Assembly (NCBI GenBank): GCA_003557385.1
Contig: PWON01000023.1
Coordinates: forward strand, 1-35,908
DNA length: 35,908 bases
Direction of reading: 5' to 3'
DNA from: Bacteroidales bacterium
Lineage (GTDB): Bacteria; Bacteroidota; Bacteroidia; Bacteroidales; UBA7960
Shown: in pieces, positions 1-7,548 of the stretch
How the letters are laid out: each line of letters opens with the position of its first letter
Numbering within the stretch: the first letter of the stretch is position 1
Position numbers and translations under genes: made by a program
The notes under the pieces: generated by a model
What the model was told of the DNA's origin: nothing
Database searches by the model: none
The model's input: the letters and a program-made list of their open reading frames with translations, nothing else

Positions 1-155
1 CAAGCGGTCCTGTTTTCTTTTGCACCCAATTTCAGGGGCTCCACACAAGTGTCGAGCAAACTGATATTCAACGCCCTGTTGCTGAATTAAATCATCTCAA
101 TACAAAGGGTAAAAACACCGGGGCTGATAGGTTCCAACATGCACAGTTGGCATGG
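1..155. other. Left-edge non-coding stretch
   Basis: This is the segment downstream of rimO, up to the window edge. I see no convincing gene. On the minus strand a short frame is open to the edge but has no ATG and no recognisable motif. No hairpin with a T tract follows the rimO stop, so rimO termination is not visible here. Confidence 0.4.
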
Positions 156-1469
156 TCATTTGGTGTGTTCCGGCCGGGCATGCAACTCGAATGCCGAAGC
201 ACCTGTGATCCGTGCCTGAATAAATTGCCCGGGCAACAGTCCGGGGGCCTTCTCAACAAGCACGTCGTTATCCACCTCGGGTGAGTCAAATTCGGTCCTG
301 CCCAGGAAAAAATCCTTTTCTTCACTGTCGACCACTACCTGCATGACCTGTCCGACCTTTGACCGGTTCTTCTCATGGGATATCCCGGCCTGAAGTTCCA
401 TGAGGGCTTCGGCACGTTCCTGTTTGATTGATTCAGGCACCGGATCACCAAGGCCATATGCCTTTGTACCCTCTTCGGGAGAGTAGGTAAATACCCCGAG
501 CCGGTCAAAACGGATCTCGCCAACAAAATCTTCAAGCTCTCTGAATTCTTTATCTGATTCACCCGGATAACCAACCATCAGGGTAGTACGTAGCGCTATT
601 CCGGGAACGGCTTTGCGAACCTTTTCCAGAAAATGCAATGTTCCTTTTTTGGTGTGACCGCGTCGCATTGAATACAGGATGGCATCGCTGATGTGCTGCA
701 GTGGGATGTCAAGGTATTTGCATATTTTTGGTTCTGAAGCCATTAATTTTAATACATCGTCCGGAAATTGATGCGGGTAGGCGTAATGCAAGCGCAACCA
801 ATGGATCCCGTTCACCCCGCACAAAGCCCGGAGCAAGCCTCCCAAAAGTGGTTTTCCATATAAATCCATGCCATAATAAGAAAGGTCCTGGGCCACCAGG
901 ATCAATTCTTTCACCCCTTTCCCGGACAGCAGCATGGCCTCCTGCACCAATCCATCAACGGGCGTTGACACGTACTTCCCCCGGATCAGGGGAATGGCAC
1001 AAAATGAACAGGTTCTGTCGCAGCCTTCGGAAATTTTCAGGTATGCATAATGCTTCGGGGTGGTCAAAAAGCGCCTTGGATCTGAACCGGAATATGCGGC
1101 ACGCAAATACCTGAACAATTCAGCCGGGTCACGTGCACCAAACCAGGCATCCACCTCCGGGATCTCCTGCCGAAGTGTTTCCCTGTATCTTTCCGACAGG
1201 CAACCCGTAACGATCACTTCGCGCACGAGTCCTTTTTTGCGTGCATCGACCACCTCCAAAATGGCATCGATGCTTTCCTCTTTGGCATCGTTGATAAACC
1301 CGCATGTGTTGATGACCACAATATCAGCTGCATCCGCTCCTTCATGCATCAGGTAAAAGCGGTCTTCAGGCAACCGGCCCAGGACTTTTTCAGAGTCTAC
1401 AAGATTTTTTGAACACCCGAGGGTAATGAATTTGATGGTGGTCTTTTTTTTTGTCACAGGCGGTTTCAT
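156..1469 (-). CDS. rimO: Ribosomal protein S12 methylthiotransferase RimO
   Basis: Radical-SAM methylthiotransferase that adds a methylthio group to the conserved aspartate of ribosomal protein S12, using SAM and two iron-sulfur clusters. The 437-residue protein has the expected three parts. An N-terminal UPF0004 domain carries cluster cysteines at about C19 (LGCSKN), C56 (NTCGF) and C90 (TGCLSE). A radical-SAM core carries the CxxxCxxC motif at about C150/C154/C157 (CDRTCSFC). A C-terminal TRAM-like domain follows. The LGCSKN opening and the absence of tRNA-type features favour RimO over MiaB. The ATG overlaps the ftsY stop by 4 nt (ATGA), so the two are probably translationally coupled. 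It is the last gene of a ribosome/secretion operon. Length is normal for the family and no key residue is missing. Confidence 0.96.
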   Translation of the reverse strand: MKPPVTKKKTTIKFITLGCSKNLVDSEKVLGRLPEDRFYLMHEGADAADIVVINTCGFINDAKEESIDAILEVVDARKKGLVREVIVTGCLSERYRETLRQEIPEVDAWFGARDPAELFRYLRAAYSGSDPRRFLTTPKHYAYLKISEGCDRTCSFCAIPLIRGKYVSTPVDGLVQEAMLLSGKGVKELILVAQDLSYYGMDLYGKPLLGGLLRALCGVNGIHWLRLHYAYPHQFPDDVLKLMASEPKICKYLDIPLQHISDAILYSMRRGHTKKGTLHFLEKVRKAVPGIALRTTLMVGYPGESDKEFRELEDFVGEIRFDRLGVFTYSPEEGTKAYGLGDPVPESIKQERAEALMELQAGISHEKNRSKVGQVMQVVVDSEEKDFFLGRTEFDSPEVDNDVLVEKAPGLLPGQFIQARITGASAFELHARPEHTK

Positions 1470-2419
1470 GATTGAAACAAGGTTTCCACAAAGGCCTCCC
1501 TGTCAAAAATCTGGAGGTCGTCGATGTGTTCCCCAACGCCAATGTATTTGACCGGAATGCTGAATTGATCGCTTACCCCGATCACTACGCCACCTTTGGC
1601 CGTACCATCAAGCTTGGTAATGGCCAGGGCATTGACCTCGGTCACCGAAACAAATTGCCTGACCTGCTCGAAGGCATTTTGCCCGGTAGAACCATCCAAA
1701 ATCAGCAACACTTCATGGGGCGCCCCGGGTACAACCTTCTGCATCACACGCCTGATCTTGCCCAGTTCATTCATCAGGTTCACCTTGTTGTGCAAGCGTC
1801 CGGCCGTATCCATAATGACCACATCCGCATCTTGCTTCCTGGCATATTCGAGGGTTTCATACGCGACAGATGCCGGATCGACTCCCATGCCCTGCGACAC
1901 CATCGGAACGCCGGCCCTTTCCGACCAGATAGTGAGCTGGTCCACTGCAGCTGCCCTGAAGGTATCAGCCGCACCCAGCACAACTTTCTTTCCGGCCAGT
2001 TTAAACTTGTGGGCGAGTTTGCCAATGGAGGTGGTTTTGCCCACCCCGTTTACACCCACCACCATGATCACATATGGCCTTTCATTGCTTTCAGAAAGGA
2101 TGCCGCTAAAGTCACCTGCCTTGTTTTCAAACAACAAAGCGGTGACCTCCTCGCGCAAAATCCTGTTCAACTCTTCGGTGCCCAGGTATTTATCGCGTGC
2201 TACCCGGTCTTCAATGCGCTTAATGATTTTAATGGTGGTGGCCACTCCTACATCAGAACTGATGAGGATCTCTTCCAGCTCGTCCAGTACAATGGCATCT
2301 ACCCTGGAACGCCCGGCAACGGCTTTGGAGAATTTTGATAAGAAACTGGAGCGTGTCTTTGTCAAGCCCTTGTCCAGCTTCTCTTCCTTGTTCTTTGAAA
2401 AGATGTCAAACAACCCCAT
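1466..2419 (-). CDS. ftsY: Signal recognition particle receptor FtsY
   Basis: SRP receptor GTPase that docks ribosome–SRP complexes at the membrane for co-translational insertion. The 317-residue protein has an N-terminal helical N domain (about 20-100) and an SRP-type G domain. Visible motifs are the P-loop GVNGVGKTT (about 122-130), DTFRAAA (about 152-158), DTAGRLHN and the guanine-specificity motif TKLD followed by GTAKGG. There is essentially no acidic A domain, as in the short FtsY of many Bacteroidota, so membrane binding probably relies on the N-terminal amphipathic stretch MGLFDIFSKN. It begins 23 nt after DUF4295 and overlaps rimO by 4 nt, so it reads as the third gene of an rpmG–DUF4295–ftsY–rimO operon. 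Confidence 0.97.
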   Translation of the reverse strand: MGLFDIFSKNKEEKLDKGLTKTRSSFLSKFSKAVAGRSRVDAIVLDELEEILISSDVGVATTIKIIKRIEDRVARDKYLGTEELNRILREEVTALLFENKAGDFSGILSESNERPYVIMVVGVNGVGKTTSIGKLAHKFKLAGKKVVLGAADTFRAAAVDQLTIWSERAGVPMVSQGMGVDPASVAYETLEYARKQDADVVIMDTAGRLHNKVNLMNELGKIRRVMQKVVPGAPHEVLLILDGSTGQNAFEQVRQFVSVTEVNALAITKLDGTAKGGVVIGVSDQFSIPVKYIGVGEHIDDLQIFDREAFVETLFQS

Positions 2420-2442
2420 GATGGCGCAGACGGCGAGTCTGT

Positions 2443-2601
2443 TTATTTTTTCTGGGCAAAATATTCCTTCACCTTTTCGGCGGCAACAATGTTTTCTTCG
2501 AAGGTGTAAGCGCCCGACTTTTCAGATTTCTGCATCCGGATCACTTTGGCAAACCCTTTGCCGCTTCCGGTTTTTAATGACGCAACTACTTTCTTTGCCA
2601 T
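2443..2601 (-). CDS. DUF4295 family small basic protein (52 aa)
   Basis: This small gene is absent from the supplied ORF track; I read it directly from the minus strand. The translation starts MAKKVVASLKTGSGKGFAKV and ends KEYFAQKK. It is lysine-rich and matches what I remember of DUF4295, a short Bacteroidota family of unknown function nearly always placed between rpmG and ftsY. Here it lies 11 nt after the rpmG stop and 23 nt before the ftsY ATG, which agrees with that order. The basic composition and ribosomal-protein neighbour suggest a ribosome-associated protein, but that is inference. Confidence 0.9.
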   Translation of the reverse strand: MAKKVVASLKTGSGKGFAKVIRMQKSEKSGAYTFEENIVAAEKVKEYFAQKK

Positions 2602-2612
2602 ATCTAGATAAT

Positions 2613-2801
2613 TTATTTGATTTCCTTATGAATGGTCATCCGGCGCAATATGGGATTGTACTTTTTTATCTCCAGGCGATCGGGTGTGTTCTTTTTGTTC
2701 TTCGTGGTAATATACCTGGAAGTTCCCGGCATCCCGCTGTCTTTGTGTTCGGTACACTCCAGAATAACCTGATGCCTTGCTTCTTTTGATTTCTTGGCCA
2801 T
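2613..2801 (-). CDS. rpmG: 50S ribosomal protein L33
   Basis: Large-subunit ribosomal protein of 62 residues. The pattern is typical of L33: a basic N-terminus [20 protein letters not shown], a [11 protein letters not shown] core, and a tail in which LEIKKYNP precedes a short basic end. Only one cysteine is present (ILECTEH), so this is the zinc-free (C-minus) form. It is the first gene of the rpmG–DUF4295–ftsY–rimO unit and has a good Bacteroidota promoter about 30 bp upstream. In many Bacteroidota rpmB (L28) directly precedes rpmG. Here the upstream space holds only promoters, so L28 must be encoded elsewhere. Confidence 0.95.
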   Translation of the reverse strand: MAKKSKEARHQVILECTEHKDSGMPGTSRYITTKNKKNTPDRLEIKKYNPILRRMTIHKEIK

Positions 2802-2831
2802 GATTGTTCGACTTAATGTTTTTCAGGAGCG

Positions 2832-2864
2832 CAAAGATACACTTTTTTCATCAATACGCGCAAA
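2832..2864 (-). promoter_or_regulatory. Bacteroidota-type promoter for rpmG operon
   Basis: On the minus strand TTTG (2861-2864) is followed after 21 nt by TATCTTTG (2832-2839). This fits the Bacteroidota primary-sigma consensus TTTG–(19-21)–TAnnTTTG exactly. Transcription would start around 2825-2828, leaving a leader of about 25 nt before the L33 ATG. It is divergent from the slyD promoter with no overlap. Confidence 0.8.
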
Positions 2865-2878
2865 TAAAAAGGATTGAT

Positions 2879-2909
2879 TTTGGTTTTTATGCCTGTTTTT
2901 ATATTTTTG
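2879..2909 (+). promoter_or_regulatory. Bacteroidota-type promoter for slyD
   Basis: TTTG (2879-2882) is followed by 19 nt and then TATTTTTG (2902-2909), a perfect fit to TTTG–(19-21)–TAnnTTTG. The predicted start is near 2914, giving a leader of roughly 75 nt before the slyD ATG at 2991. Confidence 0.8.
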
Positions 2910-2990
2910 CAGACAGGACTAGTTTTTTTCCGGGATTTTCCTTAGACATCCTGAGGATCATCCCGTTCATTTTAAAACCCAAAGAAAACC

Positions 2991-3482
2991 ATGACCCAAT
3001 CCGATGCCCAAGTAATTGCACTCACTTATGAGCTGCGCGAAGGAGGACCAGAAGGAGAATTACTGGAATCTGTAAAAAAAGACCAGCCCATTGAGTTCCT
3101 GTTTGGAACCGGCCGCCTGAATCAGAGTTTCGAAAATAATGTAAAAGACCTTGATGAAGGACAACAATTTGAATTTTTGATCAAGGCCGACAAAGCATAC
3201 GGACAGGTCAATGACAAAGCCATCGTTGATCTGCCCAAAAGCCTGTTTGTGATCGACGGGAAACTTGCCGAAGACTTGCTGGTTGAAGGAAACATGATCA
3301 ACATGGAAGACCAGGAAGGCAACCCCCATCGTGGCAAGATCATGAAGATCGGCGAAGAAAAAGTAAAGATGGATTTCAATCACCCCCTGGCCGGCATGGA
3401 CCTGCATTTTCAGGGCAAGGTGGTATCGAAACGAAAGCCCAGCCCGGAAGAACTGAGCCAGGGGTATGTAAAACCCCAATAA
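2991..3482 (+). CDS. slyD: SlyD-like FKBP-type peptidyl-prolyl isomerase
   Basis: Prolyl cis-trans isomerase and chaperone of the SlyD class, 163 residues, cytoplasmic (no signal peptide). The N-terminal FKBP half has the ALTYELREG strand and the LLESVKKDQPIEFLFGTGRL segment. An insert-in-flap chaperone domain (about 70-125) follows, then the FKBP strand resumes in FNHPLAGMDLHFQGKVV, a signature of SlyD-type proteins. The His-rich metal-binding tail of Escherichia coli SlyD is absent, so a nickel-chaperone role is less likely. It is a single-gene unit with its own promoter and a hairpin terminator shared with the end of the convergent DUF454 gene. Confidence 0.92.
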   Translation: MTQSDAQVIALTYELREGGPEGELLESVKKDQPIEFLFGTGRLNQSFENNVKDLDEGQQFEFLIKADKAYGQVNDKAIVDLPKSLFVIDGKLAEDLLVEGNMINMEDQEGNPHRGKIMKIGEEKVKMDFNHPLAGMDLHFQGKVVSKRKPSPEELSQGYVKPQ

Positions 3483-3508
3483 AAACCATTTTCCAAAACC
3501 TTGAATAT

Positions 3509-3946
3509 TCAGGGACCTTCATGCGTTGGAGGTCCTTGTTTATTTGACAGCGTCCTGAGCGAGGCAATGTGAATGGTCACCCCGATGGCAATGACCAGCA
3601 AAAGCAACCGGATCCACAACTGGTTTACGGCAAAAATGGCCGAAATGCTGATGGTAACCCACAGCATGGCGATGGTTACCGCTTTTACCCTGGCCGTAGT
3701 TCCCCCATGGTCGCGGTAATTCCTGATATGCCTGCCAAAATACCGGTGGTTGACCAGCCAGTAATAGAACCGTTCAGAGCTTCGGGCATACAAATAGGCA
3801 GACAACAGTAAAAACGGAGTGGTGGGTAACAGGGGCAGGGGAATGCCCAAAACACCCAGGCCAAGGGACAGTGTTCCCGCCATAAGCAAAAGAAACCGCT
3901 GTATCGGGTTCAACTTTCGCCCAAAAGACGGTTTTTCTTCCTTCAT
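3509..3946 (-). CDS. DUF454 (YbaN-like) inner-membrane protein
   Basis: Small membrane protein of unknown function, 145 residues from the ATG at 3946 (MKEEKPSFGRKLNP). The ORF track extends further upstream, but that extension runs into the start of the divergent hydrolase and has no family similarity. The DUF454 hallmark is clear: a first hydrophobic segment ending in GVLGIPLPLLPTTPFLLLSAYLYARSS, then a polar stretch with NHRYFGRHIRNYRDHGG, then two more hydrophobic helices. Three to four transmembrane segments are expected. The C-terminus overlaps the predicted slyD terminator hairpin, so the two convergent genes are tightly packed. Confidence 0.88.
   Translation of the reverse strand: MKEEKPSFGRKLNPIQRFLLLMAGTLSLGLGVLGIPLPLLPTTPFLLLSAYLYARSSERFYYWLVNHRYFGRHIRNYRDHGGTTARVKAVTIAMLWVTISISAIFAVNQLWIRLLLLVIAIGVTIHIASLRTLSNKQGPPTHEGP
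3511..3546 (+). terminator. Intrinsic terminator of slyD inside the 3' end of the DUF454 gene
   Basis: AGGGACCTTC pairs with GGAGGTCCTT (10-bp stem with two G·T pairs, 7-nt loop) and is followed by a T-rich tail (TTGTTTATTT). It lies about 30 nt after the slyD stop. The stem sequence also encodes the last residues of the convergent DUF454 protein. Confidence 0.6.
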
Positions 3947-3960
3947 GCAGAGAAGTTTAA

Positions 3961-3968
3961 TATATTTG
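3961..3968 (+). promoter_or_regulatory. Possible -7 element for the alpha/beta hydrolase
   Basis: TATATTTG fits TAnnTTTG and lies about 50 bp before the hydrolase ATG. No TTTG or TTG sits at the expected distance upstream, so only half of the promoter is supported. Confidence 0.4.
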
Positions 3969-4016
3969 AATTGGTGTTGACAAGAAAATGGCAAAGGTCG
4001 TAAAAAATGCGTTACC

Positions 4017-4964
4017 ATGGAAATGCAACCGGTAAGAGAAGATTCCTTTTTTCTGAGCAGTTCTACCAATCAGCGATTTTATGTTCAGAGCATACTGCCT
4101 GAAAAAAATAAAACCAAAGGGATTGTGGTCATCATTCCCGGCATGGCCGAACATGCCGGCCGGTACAGGGATTTTGCCTGCTTTTTGACGAAAAACGGCT
4201 TTGGTGTATATGCCTGCGATCACCCCGGGCAAGGCCAGACAGCCGGCAGTCCGGACAGAACGGGGTTTATCGAAGGCCACCGGGGCTGGCAGATCATGCT
4301 CGAAAATGTCCGGGCGTTGTACACCTTCATCCGGAAAAACAGGCCGGAAATTCCTGTATTTGTGTTTGGGCACAGCATGGGGTCGATCCTGGCCCGCCAT
4401 TTCACTGCTTTGTATCCCGTCTATATCCAGGGATTGGTACTGTCAGGTTCATTCATGATGGGTGCATTGCCCCTTACCCTTGCCCTCACGCTGATCAGGC
4501 TGAAAATATTGTTTGAGGGTAGCAAAAAGAAAAGCAGGTGTTTCAACAAATTGTTTTACTGGAATTTTAACCGCCATTTTAAGGCACGACCCACCCTGTT
4601 TGAATGGATTTCATCCAGCAGAAAAGAAGTGGATCAATATGTGTCGGATCCCTTCTGCGGTTTTGAATATTCAAACGGGTTTTATCGTCACTTGCTCAAA
4701 GGGATTGCGGCCACAAAAAGGGCAGAGCATTTGCTGACTTACAGGAAGTCACTGCCGGTTCTGATCATGAGCGGCAAGGAAGATCCGGTAGGGCGTTTTG
4801 GAAAGGATGCCGTCAAGCTTCACAAAAAGTATTTTGATCAGAACTTTCAGAATCTTTCGCTGAAGATATTTTCCGGCAGGCATGAACTGTTGCACGAACA
4901 AAACAAGGAAGCCGTGTATGATTACCTGCTTGAATGGTTTGAGGACAGTCTCGGGGTGAAGTAA
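4017..4964 (+). CDS. Alpha/beta hydrolase, monoacylglycerol lipase/lysophospholipase type
   Basis: Serine hydrolase of the Hydrolase_4 (serine aminopeptidase S33) group, 315 residues. The oxyanion region is IIPGMAEHAGRY, replacing the usual HGxGEH. The nucleophile elbow GHSMGS puts the serine at about S120. An acid residue follows at about D256 (SGKEDPVG) and the histidine at about H289 (SGRHELLHE). A lid-like insertion rich in hydrophobic and basic residues lies at about 150-235, as in monoglyceride lipases, which suggests a lipid monoester substrate. There is no signal peptide. It stands alone between a divergent DUF454 gene and a convergent universal stress protein. Exact substrate is unknown. 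Confidence 0.88.
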   Translation: MEMQPVREDSFFLSSSTNQRFYVQSILPEKNKTKGIVVIIPGMAEHAGRYRDFACFLTKNGFGVYACDHPGQGQTAGSPDRTGFIEGHRGWQIMLENVRALYTFIRKNRPEIPVFVFGHSMGSILARHFTALYPVYIQGLVLSGSFMMGALPLTLALTLIRLKILFEGSKKKSRCFNKLFYWNFNRHFKARPTLFEWISSSRKEVDQYVSDPFCGFEYSNGFYRHLLKGIAATKRAEHLLTYRKSLPVLIMSGKEDPVGRFGKDAVKLHKKYFDQNFQNLSLKIFSGRHELLHEQNKEAVYDYLLEWFEDSLGVK

Positions 4965-5026
4965 ACAACCGGCATTCAGCAGCCGTCAGTCAGCAGTGAA
5001 TACTGTTGATTGCATTTTGATGACCA

Positions 5027-6136
5027 CTAAGCCCTGAAGATCAACAAGGGGATGGTACTCTGGTAGATCAGTTTCCGGGTAATCCCCGGATTGAACAGCC
5101 GCGCAAGCAAACCCCGTTTCCGGTTCACCATCGAAAACAGGTCTATGTTGTGCTTCTCCACAAAAGACTCCACTTCCTTCAGATCATCTTCCCCCTCCAA
5201 TAGATGACATTTTACTTCAATGCCCTTATGCACCTTGCGAAAATAATCCTTCACATTGTCCATTTTCATCTCATCCCAGGTCTTGTCGGCATTCTTTGAA
5301 AAATGGATACAATGCACCTTGACGTGAAATTCTGAAACGATCGACAGCAAACGGCGTATGGCAACAAAATCTGAGTCATCAAACTCGGTGGCATAGGCAA
5401 TGTTTTTCACTTCCTTTGACGCGTCATAGGCCGAGTGTTCAGGTATGGCCAGCACCGGAACCCGCGTTCTGTCCAACACCCGGTATACCACACTGCCGAT
5501 GATGTCACTCTGTTTTTCGCCCTTGCCTTTGGTGCCCAGCACAATAATGCCGGGCTTATAATCCCTGGCCATGCGTGAGATCTCATCCTCGGTGATGCCT
5601 TCACGCAACGAATACCCCACTTTAACATGATTCATTTTATGCTTGGCGGCCACTTTGCGTATTTCATCCACAAAAGCCAGCAGGTTTTTGCGGGCGTTGC
5701 TTTCCATCTCGCGCAGGTTGATGTCCATATCCACCTGGATGCTGTAGGCATCGGTAATGGGAACAAGATCAACAATGGGGGCATAGTAGACATGCAGGAT
5801 CTTGATGTCCGCCTTAAGTTTCTGAGCAAGGTTCAATGCATACAGGCAGGCATTCTTCGAATAATCCGAAAAGTCGACCGGCACGAGGATGCGCCGGATG
5901 TCTTTCGGATTTTTCTGTTTGGCTTTTTCCCGGGCCGTCTTCCATTCATTCATCAGCCGCAATGCCTTTTCCACATCCGATTCCATGATCTGAATTTTTA
6001 CCCCTTCGGCAGGATCGCCCTGTATCAAATGGGCATTTTTAAGGTAACATTTAATGCCGGCATCTTCAAGACGTGCCTTGAGGACCTCTGCAGATGTATA
6101 GTGATCTGTAGCGATCGTAACCAGTTGTTCTTCCAT
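5027..6136 (-). CDS. DUF2007 domain + tandem universal stress protein
   Basis: Three-part cytoplasmic protein of 369 residues from the ATG at 6136. The ORF track starts seven codons upstream at a GTG, which is possible but less likely. A DUF2007-type domain (about 1-70) contains TSAEVLKARLEDAGIKCYL. A first USP domain (about 80-235) has LVPVDFS and the ATP-binding pattern G-2x-G-9x-G-S (GTKG…IIGS), so it probably binds ATP. A second USP domain (about 240-369) lacks that glycine motif (MVNRKRGLLARLF) and is probably a non-binding dimerisation or sensor half. USP proteins are usually induced by starvation, stress or anaerobiosis. A promoter overlapping a long palindrome lies upstream. It follows the acyl-CoA synthetase/symporter/porin genes on the same strand. 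Confidence 0.88.
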   Translation of the reverse strand: MEEQLVTIATDHYTSAEVLKARLEDAGIKCYLKNAHLIQGDPAEGVKIQIMESDVEKALRLMNEWKTAREKAKQKNPKDIRRILVPVDFSDYSKNACLYALNLAQKLKADIKILHVYYAPIVDLVPITDAYSIQVDMDINLREMESNARKNLLAFVDEIRKVAAKHKMNHVKVGYSLREGITEDEISRMARDYKPGIIVLGTKGKGEKQSDIIGSVVYRVLDRTRVPVLAIPEHSAYDASKEVKNIAYATEFDDSDFVAIRRLLSIVSEFHVKVHCIHFSKNADKTWDEMKMDNVKDYFRKVHKGIEVKCHLLEGEDDLKEVESFVEKHNIDLFSMVNRKRGLLARLFNPGITRKLIYQSTIPLLIFRA

Positions 6137-6178
6137 TGCCCCATATTTTGATGACACATAAAATATATAAACATGTTA

Positions 6179-6209
6179 TAAATATACGAGATTGTGCAGA
6201 AATATGCAA
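6179..6209 (-). promoter_or_regulatory. Probable promoter of the USP gene, overlapping the palindrome
   Basis: On the minus strand TTG (6207-6209) is followed by 20 nt and then TATATTTA (6179-6186), one base away from TAnnTTTG. The -33 element lies inside the 41-bp perfect palindrome, so a protein or structure at the palindrome would affect this promoter. The leader would be about 38 nt. Confidence 0.5.
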
Positions 6210-6233
6210 GCGGTGCTTGCATATTTCTGCACA
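6193..6233. repeat. Perfect inverted repeat, 19-bp arms, 3-bp centre
   Basis: TGTGCAGAAATATGCAAGC, then GGT, then the exact reverse complement GCTTGCATATTTCTGCACA. It lies between the end of the outer-membrane barrel gene (stop at 6291) and the USP gene (start at 6136), both on the minus strand. No T tract follows on either strand, so it is not a standard intrinsic terminator. It could end the upstream operon, protect mRNA 3' ends, or act as an operator over the USP promoter. Confidence 0.9.
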
Positions 6234-6290
6234 TCCATGTGGCCTGCGGCAAAAAACCCAAGCCGGCAGGTCCATGGTGAAACATCCTGA

Positions 6291-7529
6291 TCAGAAATAA
6301 TACACAGCGGTCAAAAGCAGCCGCAGATTTGCCACTTCGCTGTGGTCCCTCACCCTGCCCCTGCTGTCAGGTTCGCCATAGGCAGCAGCCGTATATTCAA
6401 ATTCGGCACACAGCTCCATATTTCCTGAACGGAAGGTTATTGAAGGGGATACACGATAAAGATAGGCAATATGGCTTCCACGCCCATAATAATTCCCTGA
6501 TATATCTTCTGTTGCACCATAATTATGGTTGTAGGCAAAGAACAGCCCTGGCCTGACCCTGTCGCCATACACAATATTGCCCCAAATGGACAAATGGTTG
6601 AGCGGAGTATATGAAACATGGCCGTTTTCAGGGTCAATGTGGCTTTCGGCATATCCACCCATGAGCAAGTGTTCACTCAGGTTCTGTCCATAAATTATTT
6701 TTGCCTTGATATCCCACCGGTCATCGAAATACCGGCCATAGGCCAACAACGCATAGGTGCCGATACGTTCATCCGTATAAATGTTATTCGCCGTGGTCTG
6801 CCTGGGTCGCAACATTTTATAATCAGCACCAAACCCAATGGTGGAATGCTCATAAAAACCTGTCCATTGCAGGTGCAGGTTGGGGAGCACTGCATTGCGG
6901 ATGTATTCGGAGGTAGCCCCAAGGGGGCCGTCGCTGGCATAATCACGCTGACCAACCAGCGAGAACATCCACCTTGAATGATCTTTTCTGTAGCTTACGG
7001 TGGCCAACGGGTTCCGGATAAAAGGCTGGAAAGGTACGCCCGTATTCAGCGATACTATGGTGGGAAATACCTCGGCAACAAACAACGGATGCCAAAACTG
7101 TCCCAGCATAAGCCCCCAATGTTCCCATTGCATGTTTACATAAGCATGCCTTAGACGAAACCCGTTGATGTCGGCATTGGTTACCCCGGTAAAATCTGCC
7201 TCAATCAGGGCATTGACCTGTGCACCAAAGGCATCCGGTCCTTTAAAACGGCTTGTAAACCTGGTGGCAATGGCAGAAAAGTTGAATGAAGGATCACCAT
7301 AGATATCCTTTCCGTTCTCATCAAGGAAAATATTTTCAGGATAGAGCGAAAATATGGCTTCTCTTGCCTGAACCACCGAACGGCTGTCAATCCAAAAGTC
7401 CGACCGCACAAACCCGCTGATGTCGATCGAAAACCGCGAAACATCATCGGGCCCGGCTACTGAATCAGCTTGTGCAGGAAACACCAGTAGCGGAGTAAAG
7501 AGGAATACAACGTACAGAACATGCTTCAT
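6291..7529 (-). CDS. Outer-membrane beta-barrel protein (porin-like)
   Basis: Predicted outer-membrane channel of 412 residues from the ATG at 7529. The track's upstream ATG at 7580 would overlap the symporter and precede the signal peptide. MKHVLYVVFLFTPLLVFPAQA is a good signal peptide. The body alternates polar and hydrophobic strands with many aromatic residues and ends in AVYYF, the C-terminal phenylalanine used by the barrel assembly machinery. The segment FRLRHAYVNMQW…GLMLGQFW resembles the RHAY…GQ signature of Porin_O_P/DcaP-like porins, some of which carry small acids or phosphate. The start lies 19 nt after the symporter stop, so it is in the same operon. I infer that it lets the symporter substrate across the outer membrane. 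Confidence 0.75.
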   Translation of the reverse strand: MKHVLYVVFLFTPLLVFPAQADSVAGPDDVSRFSIDISGFVRSDFWIDSRSVVQAREAIFSLYPENIFLDENGKDIYGDPSFNFSAIATRFTSRFKGPDAFGAQVNALIEADFTGVTNADINGFRLRHAYVNMQWEHWGLMLGQFWHPLFVAEVFPTIVSLNTGVPFQPFIRNPLATVSYRKDHSRWMFSLVGQRDYASDGPLGATSEYIRNAVLPNLHLQWTGFYEHSTIGFGADYKMLRPRQTTANNIYTDERIGTYALLAYGRYFDDRWDIKAKIIYGQNLSEHLLMGGYAESHIDPENGHVSYTPLNHLSIWGNIVYGDRVRPGLFFAYNHNYGATEDISGNYYGRGSHIAYLYRVSPSITFRSGNMELCAEFEYTAAAYGEPDSRGRVRDHSEVANLRLLLTAVYYF

Positions 7530-7548
7530 AATGACTTGGTTGTTTATT

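Noticed and set aside
92-1356. Several plus and minus ORFs overlapping rimO (92-325, 335-574, 701-1114, 1060-1356)
   Set aside because: They are shadows of the rimO frame with no motif, unlikely composition and no start signal.
1472-2789. Long plus-strand ORFs of 288 and 397 aa opposite ftsY and rpmG
   Set aside because: They are antisense to well-recognised genes, their sequence shows no family pattern, and one runs through DUF4295 and rpmG.
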